Source: CAZCFB01 sp964511535
Lineage (GTDB): Bacteria > Myxococcota_A > Polyangia > GCA-2747355 > CAZCFB01
Direction: 5' to 3'
DNA: 64,000 bases
Assembly (NCBI GenBank): GCA_964511535.1
Contig: CAZEFW010000014.1
Coordinates: forward strand, 1-64,000
In this document: positions 24,111 through 32,475 of the stretch, one piece after another
How the letters are laid out: each line of letters opens with the position of its first letter
How positions within the stretch are numbered: the first letter of the stretch is position 1
The notes under the pieces: generated by a model
Seen by the model: the letters and a program-made list of their open reading frames with translations, nothing else
Databases searched by the model: none
What the model was told of the DNA's origin: nothing
Program-made: the position numbers and the translations under genes

Positions 24111-24845
24111 TCAGGGGCAGTCGCAGTCGGCCTGGTTCTGGGTGGCCGGGGCGGCCTTCTTCTGCGGGGCCGCGGTGCTGGCGGCCTTCTTCTTGCGGCG
24201 CGGCTTGCGGCGCCGGCGGTACTTGCGGTAGTAGCGGCCGCGGCCCGGGTAGGGCGGCACGGCGTACTCGCTGTACGGCGCGATGGTGGTGGCGTCGGGG
24301 TACCGGCGGTAGGGATCCGCGTGCCTGGCGCCCTGTCGGCCGTAGTAGCCGCTCGGCCGGCGACGGGTGGGATCGTCGTACGGGCTCAGGTAGGGATCCC
24401 GCTGATGCTGGCGTCTTTGGCGCACCTGCTTCCTGGCTGGCGGCAGCACCGTGACCCCGGGCGTGCCGGGGTTGGCCGGGTCGGCCAACAGCACCTGATC
24501 GCTCACCACGCCAGACGGCCCGCCGTAGGTGGCCAGCATCGGATCGGGGGCCGGACCGGAGCCGGTACACTGAACAAGCAGGGTGTGCTCCTGGCTGGCG
24601 CTGCCGGGGCGATCCTGGTTGGTCGGCGTATGACGGCCGGTTCCGCCGCGGGTGACCGAGGCGGCGTCCAGGATGTAGTAGCCGCCTTTGCACGTGTCAT
24701 AGGCGGTGCGGTAGCAGAGACCACGATCCTGGTGGCAGGTGATGGAGTAAGAGGGGTTGCCCGTGGGGCCGGTTACGGCCTTGACGCGGGAGCCGGCGCA
24801 ACCCCCCGCCAGTATGAGCAGGGATAGGGCACAGAAGTAGCGCAT
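24111..24845 (-). CDS. Basic Arg/Tyr-rich lipoprotein
   Basis: A 244-residue protein with lipobox AGGC (about 13-16). Residues 30-110 contain four Cys (ITCHQDRGLCYR, DTCKGGYYIL, LLVQC) consistent with disulfide bonds and resemble small lipoproteins with a TCxxD-type fold. From about 135 the chain is Arg/Tyr/Pro-rich and becomes strongly basic (RYYRKYRRRRKPRRKKK), ending with Ala/Pro and DCDCP. The basic tail could bind acidic surface polymers. It converges with the pectate-lyase-like gene. Function unknown. Confidence 0.8.
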   Translation of the reverse strand: MRYFCALSLLILAGGCAGSRVKAVTGPTGNPSYSITCHQDRGLCYRTAYDTCKGGYYILDAASVTRGGTGRHTPTNQDRPGSASQEHTLLVQCTGSGPAPDPMLATYGGPSGVVSDQVLLADPANPGTPGVTVLPPARKQVRQRRQHQRDPYLSPYDDPTRRRPSGYYGRQGARHADPYRRYPDATTIAPYSEYAVPPYPGRGRYYRKYRRRRKPRRKKKAASTAAPQKKAAPATQNQADCDCP

Positions 24846-24882
24846 ATGGCGATGGTGCGTCAGGGGCGCTGATTGCGCAAGT

Positions 24883-25833
24883 TTATGCTCCCTGCTCCCG
24901 CCGGCGCACCGCCACAGTGGACATGATGGTCTCGGTGAGCTCCACCTGCGGCGCCCAGCCGTAGTCCTGGCGCAGCGCCTCGTCCGAGATGATGCATGGG
25001 TACTTGGTGAAGTTGACCATGTAGGGGGGCAGCGCGGTGGAGAAGGTGCGCAGCACCTTGAGCGCCATGGTGGCGAAGCCGGACGGGACCGGCACCACGG
25101 TGCCCCCGCTCATCTGCAGCGCCTCCCACCACGGCACCGTGTGCTTGCCCGCCACGTTGTACACCCCCGCTGGCCCGGATCCAGCCACGGCGAGGATCGC
25201 GGCCACGAGATCATCCTGGTGGATGAACTGCACCATCGGATCGAACCCCATCATGGCCGGCTTCACGTCCTGGCGCAGGAACCGGCTCATGGCGTTGCTG
25301 ATGCCCGGCCCCACGACGTTGCACGGCCGCAAAACCACCGTCTGCACCTCGGGGTGGCGCCAGATCCACATCACCGCCTGGCTGTCCAGCTGGATCGCGT
25401 CGCCCAGCTGTGGGAAGCCGGTCCCGGCGCGCAGGGGTTCGTCCTCGAAGATCGGGATGTGATTGTGCGGGTGCGCGCCGTAGATGTGGAAGGTGGAGAG
25501 CACCACCAGGCGCTTGGCCTCGTACTTGCGGCTCAGGGCCATCACCTTGGAGCTGCCCACGACGTTCAGGTCGAACCGCTTTCCGGTCTGCAGCTTCAGG
25601 TTGCCCACCCGCCCCAGGTGCAGCACCAGATCCGGCCGGTGGCGGCGGAAGATGTCCTCGATGAGGGTCTTGTTGTAGTTGGCCTGGTACAGGGTGGCGG
25701 GGTAGGGCAGCCAGTCCGGGACGGGGCGGTAGTCCACCCCGACGATCTCGTGCCCCTGGTCCGCGAGCTCCTGGCCCACCAGGCGGGAGAGCCCGCCCGT
25801 GATTCCCGTGATCAGCGTGGTCGTCTTTGCCAT
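24883..25833 (-). CDS. Extended SDR (NAD-dependent epimerase-like) with altered active site
   Basis: A 316-residue Rossmann protein. The nucleotide motif is TGITGGLSRLVG (about 9-20), near the GxxGxxG consensus, and the acidic residue after the second strand is Asp34 (VGVDYRP). The usual catalytic YxxxK is not visible: the segment aligned with it reads LGDAIQLDSQAVMW, lacking both Tyr and Lys. Ser-Thr in LSTFHIYG takes the place of the active Ser/Thr. It may bind a nucleotide-linked or lipid substrate without the normal redox chemistry. The acyltransferase gene begins 1 nt away and would be transcribed first, so the two probably work on the same lipid or envelope pathway. Confidence 0.88.
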   Translation of the reverse strand: MAKTTTLITGITGGLSRLVGQELADQGHEIVGVDYRPVPDWLPYPATLYQANYNKTLIEDIFRRHRPDLVLHLGRVGNLKLQTGKRFDLNVVGSSKVMALSRKYEAKRLVVLSTFHIYGAHPHNHIPIFEDEPLRAGTGFPQLGDAIQLDSQAVMWIWRHPEVQTVVLRPCNVVGPGISNAMSRFLRQDVKPAMMGFDPMVQFIHQDDLVAAILAVAGSGPAGVYNVAGKHTVPWWEALQMSGGTVVPVPSGFATMALKVLRTFSTALPPYMVNFTKYPCIISDEALRQDYGWAPQVELTETIMSTVAVRRREQGA

Positions 25834-25834
25834 G

Positions 25835-26671
25835 TCAGAACACCGACTCCCGGCTCGCCAGGCCCTGGTCGATCAGGGCCTGGACCGTCGCCATCACCTG
25901 GTCCACTTTGCGGTCGATCACCTCGTCCTCGTCGTCGAACGGGCCCTCGAATCGCATGGGCTCGCCGAAGTGCAGGTGGAACTGGGTCGGCAGCGGCAGG
26001 AAGGCCGCAGGCCCCAGCAGCGGCAGCAGGGCCGGCAAGGGGAAGTAGGGCATCCCCATGGCCCGGGCCAGCGGCTTGAGATCCGCGAGGCTGATGATCG
26101 ACTCCTCGGCGCCGACCACGGCCACCGGCATGATGGGCGCCCCTGTCTGCAACGCCAGGCGCATGAACCCGCGGCCGAAGGGCACCAGCTGGTAGCGGTG
26201 GTCCCAGGTCTTGCCGCTGCCGCGCGCGCCTTCGGGGAACACCATGATCCCGTTGTCCGCCTCCAGCAGGTTGCGGCAGTTGATCGGATCCCCCAGCACC
26301 ACCCCGGAGCGATAGAACGCCTTGCTCACGAAGGGGAGCGTGGGGAACCAGCGCTCGGCCATGGGGCGCAGCAGGCGCGGCGGCGAGGCCTCCAGCAGGC
26401 AGGCCACCTGCAGCACCAGCCCGTCGAAGGGGAGCTGTCCCGAGTGGTTGGCCACCACCAGCACGCGCCCCTCGGGCAGCGCCTCGATGCCGTACACCCT
26501 TGGCCGAAAGTAGCGATAGATGTTGTAGGCCAGCGAGTAGTACAGCTTGCTGTGCTCCACGCTCAGGCCCCAGGGATCATAGCCCAGGGGATTGGTCTCC
26601 ACCGGGATGGCGTCCAGGGCCTCAACCACCCGCGGCTCCAGGGCCACTGACCGGATCATGTCCGTTAGCAT
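25835..26671 (-). CDS. Lysophospholipid acyltransferase (PlsC-like)
   Basis: A 278-residue protein when started at ATG 26671; a GTG at 26701 would add ten residues. The PlsC signature block is present: VVANHSGQLPFDG (catalytic His and Asp), FVSKAFYRSGVVLGD, and IMVFPEGARGSGKTW, in which Glu-Gly contacts the glycerol phosphate. A hydrophobic segment (ALLPLLGPAAFLPLP) may act as a membrane-associating helix. The enzyme should transfer acyl groups to lysophospholipids or similar acceptors. It is paired with the SDR protein, 1 nt apart. Confidence 0.9.
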   Translation of the reverse strand: MLTDMIRSVALEPRVVEALDAIPVETNPLGYDPWGLSVEHSKLYYSLAYNIYRYFRPRVYGIEALPEGRVLVVANHSGQLPFDGLVLQVACLLEASPPRLLRPMAERWFPTLPFVSKAFYRSGVVLGDPINCRNLLEADNGIMVFPEGARGSGKTWDHRYQLVPFGRGFMRLALQTGAPIMPVAVVGAEESIISLADLKPLARAMGMPYFPLPALLPLLGPAAFLPLPTQFHLHFGEPMRFEGPFDDEDEVIDRKVDQVMATVQALIDQGLASRESVF

Positions 26672-26716
26672 GGCGATATCATGCCACGCCGCTTGCCCCA
26701 CCGGTAGATGGCAATG

Positions 26717-26759
26717 AAAATGTCAAGTAGGGGGGTCAGACCCCTCCACTTGACATTTT
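26717..26759. repeat. REP-like palindromic element, copy 2
   Basis: AAAATGTCAAGT-AGGGGGGTC pairs with GACCCCTCC-ACTTGACATTTT almost perfectly, flanked by A and T runs on either side. It lies in the divergent gap between the acyltransferase and the HEAT-repeat gene. The A/T-run flanks would let it act as a bidirectional terminator. Confidence 0.75.
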
Positions 26760-26874
26760 TTAATGGGGGACGGGGAGCGACGGTGAGGGAATGTGTGGGC
26801 GCCGCTGATGAAATCCCTTGAGATGACCACAGGGTATGGGCCAAGCTATTTGACACATTACTCCCTCTGCCCGG

Positions 26875-29502
26875 ATGAGACGCGCGATGATGCTTCGCTC
26901 TGCAGCCACCACCATTACCCTCGCCACCCTATTGCTGTCGGCCCCGGTGGTCCAGGCGCAGGGCAAGGCCCAGCGGCGCGTGGCCGTGGTCAAATTCAAG
27001 GGGGCAGACGCCGCCGTCCTGCGCGGCGCGGTCATGACCGACCTGAGCGACCGGCACACGGTGCTGCTGCCCAGCGACGTGGACAAGAAGGCTGACGAGG
27101 TGGGCCTGAACGCCAACTGCAAGGCGGACGCGGTGGCGGCCCTAGGCGCGGCGCTCAAGGCCGAGGCCGTGGTCTGCGGATCCACCCGGGGGGTGCCCTG
27201 GCGCCGCCGGTTCACCGTGGACGTGTACAACGGCGCGAACGGCAAGCGGCTGGGCAAGGCGGCGGTCATCATCCGCCGGGGCGGGCTCACCGAGGCCCAG
27301 ATGAAGCGCATGGCGCCCAGGCTGGACAGCGCCATCGGCAAGGCGACGGCCATGGAGGCGCCGGAGGAGCCGGGGGCAGCGACCCCGGCGGCGGCCCCGC
27401 TCAAGGCGGTTCCGGAGCTGGCGAGGTCGCTGGATTCGCCGGTCCTCGGCGACCGCCTGGACGCGGTCCGCGAGCTGGCGCGCCACCGCAACTGGCAGGC
27501 CGCGCCGTACATATCTTGCTCCCTGCTGAGGGATCCGGAGCTGGACATTCGCGAGCTCGCCGCGGCCGAGATGGGCCGGTCGTGGCATGACCAGGTGGTG
27601 ATCAGCGCCCTGCGTCTGGCCGCGGTGCTGGAGCCCGAGGATGGCCTGAAGGTCAAGGTGCGCGCGGCCCTGGCGTCCCTCAAGGCGGAGGTCCCGGGCC
27701 TGCTGGATCGGCTCACCGACCCGGATCAGAACAAGCGCCTGGCCGCGGTCACCTCCCTGGCCATGGCGGGTTACAAGGAGGCCCTCAAGCCGCTCATCAA
27801 CGCGGCCGGCGACGCGGACTCCCGGGTGCGCCTGTTCGCGCTGCAGGGGCTGCGCACCTTCCCCGACGCGTCCGCGCGCGCCACCATCAAGGGCGCCACC
27901 GTGGATCTGGACAATAACGTCATGCGCACGGCCAAGGCCTTCATGGACGAGCACAAGCGGCTGGCCGCCTGGCGCGTGTTCCACATGAGCTACATGAAGG
28001 TGATCAAGAAGACCGGCTCGCGCCTGCCTGCCTGGCGCGCGGACGCCGCCGTGGCGCTGGGGCTCAGCGGCGCGGACACGGCCATCCCGAGGCTGGAGGA
28101 GCTGCTGCGAAACGACCGGGTGGCCTCGGTGCGCCTGGCCGCGGCCTGGTCCCTGACCCTGCTCGGCACGCCCCGCGCCACGGCGGCGGTGCGCAACAGC
28201 GCCAGCTCAGACAGCGATCCCCGGGTGCGCCGGGCCTGCGCGCACTTCCTGAAGGTCAAGTCCCTGGTCCTGGCCGACGAGGTGAAGCGGCTGAACGACA
28301 AGCTGGCGGAGTTCCGCATCGAGGCCGCCATGGCCGTGGCCCTGCGGCCGGTGCGCAAGACCGTGCCCCACATGGCCCGCTCCGCCCTGTGCGATCCCGA
28401 CGCCCACGTGCGCATGGCGGCCCTCTCGGGGCTGGCCCGCGAGGGGTCCAAGCGGTCCCTCGAGGCGATCAAGCTGGCCATGTTCCGCGACGCCAGCGAC
28501 GACGTGCGCCGGTTCGCCATGATGCTGCACGTGCTGGTGGGCTGGGAGGAGCCGGAGCCTGACAAGACCGTGGCCAGCAAGGAGACCGCCTCCTGGATGA
28601 GCGACGCCGAGGATCCCCTGGCCGCCGAGCGCCGCCGCGAGGCCGAGAAGCGCAAGGTGGAGGAGGCCAAGCGCAAGGCCAAGGCCCAGGCCAAGCCCCG
28701 CTGCCCCATCGGCGACTGTCACGGCGTGCGGGTGATGGTGGGCGCCTCGGCGCTGTTCATGCGGCGCTTCGAGGTGAACGTGGGTGACAAGGGGAGGGCC
28801 GTGGACGGCGAGCCCATGAACTCCACGCCGGTGGCGGGCCTCGGGCTCGGCTTCGAGGTCTACCCGGCGGCGTTCATCACCAAGGGGTGGCTCTCCAACT
28901 TCGGCATGGGGCTGCGCTTCGCCCGCTCCTTCGGCCTGTCCTGGAAGACCGACAAGGCCACCGAAGAGGTGGAGGCGACCTCCATCACCCACCAGGTCAT
29001 CGCCGCCGACTTCATCCGCTTCCGCTTTCAGCCGGTGCGCGCCGAGCGGGTGCCCACCATCCTGGTGCGCTTCGGCCTGCACCACCAACAGTTCCTGTTC
29101 AACGACAGTGACGACCTGAGCGCCTCGCCGGTGCCGGACCTCACCGCCCTGAGCCTGGTAGTGGGCCTCGGCCTGGACATCCCGGTGATGAAGGCGAAGA
29201 TGTTCATCGGCTTCGACTATTTGCCGGTGCTGAGCTGGGGCGAGCTCACCGAGCCGACCCCGTCGCGCTCGGTGCTGAGCCCGGAGCAGCTCGGCATCCT
29301 GCACGGCTACGGCGATGGATCCGGCTACGCGATGCAGGCGCGCGCGGGCTTCCGCGGCCCCCTCGCCTGGAAGATCGGCTGGCACTTCGAGGCGATCTAC
29401 AACTACTACAATGTCAGCTACGACCAGATCGGCGCGCGCAAGGCGGAGGATTCCCAGGACCACTTCCTCAGCGGCGTGCTCTATGTCACCTTCGCCCACT
29501 AG
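26875..29502 (+). CDS. Exported HEAT-repeat protein with C-terminal beta-barrel-like domain
   Basis: An 875-residue protein with a signal peptide (MRRAMMLRSAATT... cleaved near AQA-QGK). Residues about 30-165 form a small alpha/beta domain (RRVAVVKFKGADAAVLRG). From about 185 to 600 there are many two-helix HEAT units, for example DRLDAVRELARHRNWQAAPY, LDIRELAAAEMG and DAHVRMAALSGLAREG. A charged coiled coil (about 595-625) with KPRCPIGDC follows. From about 625 to the end the sequence turns into amphipathic strands (GVRVMVGASALF, PVAGLGLGFEVYP, SNFGMGLRFARSFG, WKIGWHFEAIYNYYN, SGVLYVTFAH) with a terminal aromatic-x-His ending. This suggests an outer-membrane barrel carrying a periplasmic HEAT scaffold. 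An alternative start is ATG at 26887. Confidence 0.88.
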   Translation: MRRAMMLRSAATTITLATLLLSAPVVQAQGKAQRRVAVVKFKGADAAVLRGAVMTDLSDRHTVLLPSDVDKKADEVGLNANCKADAVAALGAALKAEAVVCGSTRGVPWRRRFTVDVYNGANGKRLGKAAVIIRRGGLTEAQMKRMAPRLDSAIGKATAMEAPEEPGAATPAAAPLKAVPELARSLDSPVLGDRLDAVRELARHRNWQAAPYISCSLLRDPELDIRELAAAEMGRSWHDQVVISALRLAAVLEPEDGLKVKVRAALASLKAEVPGLLDRLTDPDQNKRLAAVTSLAMAGYKEALKPLINAAGDADSRVRLFALQGLRTFPDASARATIKGATVDLDNNVMRTAKAFMDEHKRLAAWRVFHMSYMKVIKKTGSRLPAWRADAAVALGLSGADTAIPRLEELLRNDRVASVRLAAAWSLTLLGTPRATAAVRNSASSDSDPRVRRACAHFLKVKSLVLADEVKRLNDKLAEFRIEAAMAVALRPVRKTVPHMARSALCDPDAHVRMAALSGLAREGSKRSLEAIKLAMFRDASDDVRRFAMMLHVLVGWEEPEPDKTVASKETASWMSDAEDPLAAERRREAEKRKVEEAKRKAKAQAKPRCPIGDCHGVRVMVGASALFMRRFEVNVGDKGRAVDGEPMNSTPVAGLGLGFEVYPAAFITKGWLSNFGMGLRFARSFGLSWKTDKATEEVEATSITHQVIAADFIRFRFQPVRAERVPTILVRFGLHHQQFLFNDSDDLSASPVPDLTALSLVVGLGLDIPVMKAKMFIGFDYLPVLSWGELTEPTPSRSVLSPEQLGILHGYGDGSGYAMQARAGFRGPLAWKIGWHFEAIYNYYNVSYDQIGARKAEDSQDHFLSGVLYVTFAH

Positions 29503-29659
29503 AGAGCTGATCAATAGTCCGGACCGAGCCAGGCGAAGGTGCTGGAATCACTGGCAAGGCGCGAGGAGGGCGCTTGCTGGAGGCAAGCAACTGACGAGCA
29601 ACAAAGTCAGTGATTTCAAGAGCGAGTCTGGCGACGGGAGGGCTGCTGGTCAGCTCTCT
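29501..29659. repeat. Nested-palindrome element (MITE or structured RNA candidate)
   Basis: Three nested inverted repeats share one centre. The outer arms AGAGAGCTGATCA (29501-29513) and TGGTCAGCTCTCT (29647-29659) match in 12 of 13 positions. The middle arms GGAATCACTG (29544-29553) and CAGTGATTTC (29608-29617) match in 9 of 10. The inner GCTTGC (29572-29577) and GCAAGC (29583-29588) match exactly. It begins on the stop codon of the HEAT-repeat gene and ends 21 nt before the next start. Confidence 0.65.
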
Positions 29660-29680
29660 GGCCACGCCGGAGTCTCCCCC

Positions 29681-31351
29681 TTGATCCGGCTGCTGCTGGT
29701 TTGGGCAGCGCTGCCCGGAGTGACCCTGGCGGGCTGCTCCAGCTGCCTCGACCGCAAGCAGGCGCCGCCCGCCGTGGCCGCGCCGGAGCCGGAGGTGCGG
29801 GAGTTCCCCCGGAAGAAGGCCAGCCCGCCGTCGCCGGGGGCTGTGCGCAAGGCAGCGGTGGCCGGCTCCTGGTACTACGACGACCCGGCCAAGCTCGGCC
29901 CCTACCTCGATGAGCTGTTCGCCTCCGCGCCGCCCGGTCCAAAAGGGGACGCGCCCGCCGGCGAGGTGGTCGCCCTGGTCTCTCCCCACGCGGGCTACAG
30001 CTACTCGGGCAAGGGCGCGGCGGCCGGCTTCCGCCTGCTCAAGGGGCGCAAGATCCGGCGCGTGGTGGTGCTGGCCGTGTCCCACCGGGTGCCGCTCAAG
30101 GGCGCCTCCATCGCCCAGGTCAGCCACTACGAGACCCCCCTGGGGCTCATCCCGCTGGACGCCGTGGCCGTGGAGCGGCTGCGCAGGCTCGACCTGGTGG
30201 GCGCGGTGCCCGAGGCTCACCGGCAGGAGCACTCGCTGGAGATGCAGCTCCCCCTGCTGCAGCGGGCGCTGCCGGACGGCTTCACCCTGGTGCCGCTGCT
30301 GCTGGGGCGCCTGGAGCAGGGCGACCACAAGAAGCTGGCCGACGCCCTGAGGGAGATCCTCGACGAGCACACGGTGGTGGTGGCCTCCAGCGACTTCACC
30401 CACCGCGGGCCGAACTACTCCTACGAGGTGGCGCCGGGTGAGGGTACGGTCCAGCAGCGGCTGGCCAGCGTGGACGATGTGTCGGTGCAGCGCATGCTGG
30501 CCCGTGATCGCGCGGGCTTGCTGAAACATGCCCGCGAGAGCGGCAGCACCATCTGCGGGCTGCAGCCGGTGGCCGTGCTGCTGGAGCTGCTGGCCGGGAT
30601 GAAGGACGTGGGGAGCGGCGTGCTCAGCCGCTACACCTCGGGGGATGTGTCCGGGGACTGGCGCAACACGGTGACCTACATCTCCGTGGCCTACACCGGT
30701 CGCTGGCCTGCGGGCGCGGTGGCCTCGAAGCCACCGGCGGCGCGCCCGGGCGCAGGGGCGCCGTTCCCACTGACTGATAAGGAGAAGGCGGTGCTGCTCA
30801 AGCTGGCGCGGGATACCCTCACCGCGTCGGTGAAGAAGGGCGCGCTGGACACCGGGCCGCTGGACGCGCTCTACCTCGACGACTCCCTGCGCCGCAAGGC
30901 GGGAGCCTTCGTCACCCTCAAGTGCAAGCTCGGCCGTGGGGCGGTGTGCGTGGGCAAGGGCCACGGGCTGCGGGGGTGCATCGGCACCATCCAGCCGCGC
31001 ACCGGCGTGGCGCTCACGGTGGCCCAGCGGGCGGCCAGCGCCGCGCTGGAGGACCCGCGGTTTCCGAGCAAGGTGAGCGAGGCGGAGCTGGGACATATCT
31101 CCGTCGAGGTCTCGGTGCTCACCCCGCCCCGGCGTATCAACAACGCCGCGGAGTTCGAGGTGGGCCGCCACGGCGTCATCCTGCAGAAGGGCGGGCGCAG
31201 CGCCACCTACCTGCCCCAGGTGGCCCCGGAGCAGGGCTGGGACCGGGACGAGACCCTGTCGCATTTATCGCAAAAAGCGGGCCTCGGTCCGGATGGATGG
31301 AGAGACGGGGCGAGCTTTCAGGTGTATGAGGCCATCGTTTTCGGCGAGTAA
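29681..31351 (+). CDS. Lipoprotein fusing MEMO (AmmeMemoRadiSam B) and AMMECR1 (A) domains
   Basis: A 556-residue protein starting at TTG 29681, with GGAG 8 nt upstream. A lipobox LAGC (about 16-19) indicates export and lipidation. Residues about 50-350 are the MEMO domain: AVAGSWYYDD, VALVSPHAGYSYSG, EHSLEMQLPLLQRAL, VVASSDFTHRGPNY and GLQPVAVLLELL, with the His/Asp/Cys residues that bind metal. Residues about 385-556 are the AMMECR1 domain (LLKLARDTLTASV, GCIGTIQPR, VAQRAASAALEDPRF, EVSVLTPPRRI). These two proteins and a radical-SAM enzyme form the AmmeMemoRadiSam set, usually cytosolic. No radical-SAM partner lies nearby. The frame upstream of 29681 is not coding. Confidence 0.93.
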   Translation: MIRLLLVWAALPGVTLAGCSSCLDRKQAPPAVAAPEPEVREFPRKKASPPSPGAVRKAAVAGSWYYDDPAKLGPYLDELFASAPPGPKGDAPAGEVVALVSPHAGYSYSGKGAAAGFRLLKGRKIRRVVVLAVSHRVPLKGASIAQVSHYETPLGLIPLDAVAVERLRRLDLVGAVPEAHRQEHSLEMQLPLLQRALPDGFTLVPLLLGRLEQGDHKKLADALREILDEHTVVVASSDFTHRGPNYSYEVAPGEGTVQQRLASVDDVSVQRMLARDRAGLLKHARESGSTICGLQPVAVLLELLAGMKDVGSGVLSRYTSGDVSGDWRNTVTYISVAYTGRWPAGAVASKPPAARPGAGAPFPLTDKEKAVLLKLARDTLTASVKKGALDTGPLDALYLDDSLRRKAGAFVTLKCKLGRGAVCVGKGHGLRGCIGTIQPRTGVALTVAQRAASAALEDPRFPSKVSEAELGHISVEVSVLTPPRRINNAAEFEVGRHGVILQKGGRSATYLPQVAPEQGWDRDETLSHLSQKAGLGPDGWRDGASFQVYEAIVFGE

Positions 31352-31420
31352 GGCGCGGCCTGCGGGCGCGAATGCCAGAATGCCAGAATGCCAGGACGCC
31401 GAAATGCCAGATTGCACAAT
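31352..31420 (+). repeat. 3'-end module: hairpin plus AATGCCAG octamer array (copy C)
   Basis: Immediately after the MEMO-AMMECR1 stop codon, an imperfect hairpin CGCGGCC-TGC-GGGCGCG is followed by about five units of AATGCCAG or close variants (31371-31410). Confidence 0.75.
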
Positions 31421-31458
31421 TGGGCGTTCCGTTGGGTGGGGCGCACCCGGATCCGGGT

Positions 31459-32415
31459 TCAGCCCTCCGGCCGAAACAGGAACATGGCCACTGGCTTGCC
31501 GGCGTCGGCGCGGGCCTTGATCTCGGTGTTCGGGGGTACGGTGGTCAGGCCGCGGGGGCCGAAGCGGTGCTCGCCGTTCACCAGCAGGGTGCCGGCGCCG
31601 CGGGCCACGTAGGCCACGGTGGGCCCAGGGCTGGCCGGGGCTGCGGCCTCGCCGGTGAAGGTGAGCAGCCACATCTTGCCGCCCATGATGGGCAGCTGCT
31701 TCAGCTCGCGCTTCGTGCCGGCCGCGGCCAGCTCCTGCAGCGCCTGGTCGGGGTCGAGCACAAAGGGGGCGCCGGCGCGGGCCAGCCGCGGATCGTCCTC
31801 GTCCAGGAACATGTTGCCGTCAAAGGGCGGCGCGGTGAACACCAGGTTCGCCTGCATGGCTCGGTCCGGGTTCTTCCACCGGTGGCCGCAGTAGGGCGGT
31901 GAGCTGATCAACATGCCGGGGCTCCGCGCCTGCTGCTGGCGGCTGCCGGCGCCGCGCACACCCTGCACCTGGGTCACCTCGGGGCGCCCGGTGACCACGA
32001 TGGTGGTCTCGTGGGAGCGCCGGTGGATGTGCAGCGGGCAGCTCTGCAGGTGCCCAATGACATGCATGTGCACCGTGGCCGCGGGCGACTTGTAGTAGTG
32101 CTCGCCGTAGTCGGTCCGGGCCGGGTCCGCGCGGGTCAGGGCCTGCACCCGTTTGGGCAGGTCCACGAAGGCCGGCTTCGCCGCGGGCTTCGGCGGCGGC
32201 CGGTGGGGCGGCCTGGCCGCGTCCCCTGCAGCCGGCGCCGGAGGCTGCGCTGCCGCCGCCGCGGCCGGCTCCGCGTCCTCGCCCAGGCGCACCATGTGCA
32301 AGGCCACCGAGGCCGCCAGGGCCAGGGTCACCAGCCCCAGGGCCAGCCGCAGCCGCCCCATCGCGCGGCGAGGATCGGGGCCCTCGTTGTGTGCCCGGGA
32401 TGACATCCCCGACAT
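31459..32415 (-). CDS. Membrane-anchored cupin-domain protein
   Basis: A 318-residue protein. One membrane segment (about 22-42, LALGLVTLALAASVALHMV) is followed by an Ala/Pro-rich linker (about 50-85) and a double cupin-like part. The first cupin has SCPLHIHRRSHETTIVVTGRPEV, with the HxH and Glu spacing of metal-binding cupins. A second domain (TVAYVARGAGTLLVNGEHRFG, LTTVPPNTEIKA) resembles the C-terminal cupin strand pair. It may bind a metal and a small ligand in the periplasm. Alternative ATG 9 nt downstream. Function unknown beyond the fold. Confidence 0.82.
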   Translation of the reverse strand: MSGMSSRAHNEGPDPRRAMGRLRLALGLVTLALAASVALHMVRLGEDAEPAAAAAAQPPAPAAGDAARPPHRPPPKPAAKPAFVDLPKRVQALTRADPARTDYGEHYYKSPAATVHMHVIGHLQSCPLHIHRRSHETTIVVTGRPEVTQVQGVRGAGSRQQQARSPGMLISSPPYCGHRWKNPDRAMQANLVFTAPPFDGNMFLDEDDPRLARAGAPFVLDPDQALQELAAAGTKRELKQLPIMGGKMWLLTFTGEAAAPASPGPTVAYVARGAGTLLVNGEHRFGPRGLTTVPPNTEIKARADAGKPVAMFLFRPEG

Positions 32416-32475
32416 CTTGGCACACCGGCTGTGAGTTTCAATTGAGTCGGTCTCGCCCTAGGGTATGATGCGCCC

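Noticed and set aside
26851..26880. TTGACA-like -35 element before the HEAT-repeat gene
   Set aside because: TTGACA is present but no acceptable -10 lies at 16-18 nt, so I do not call a promoter.
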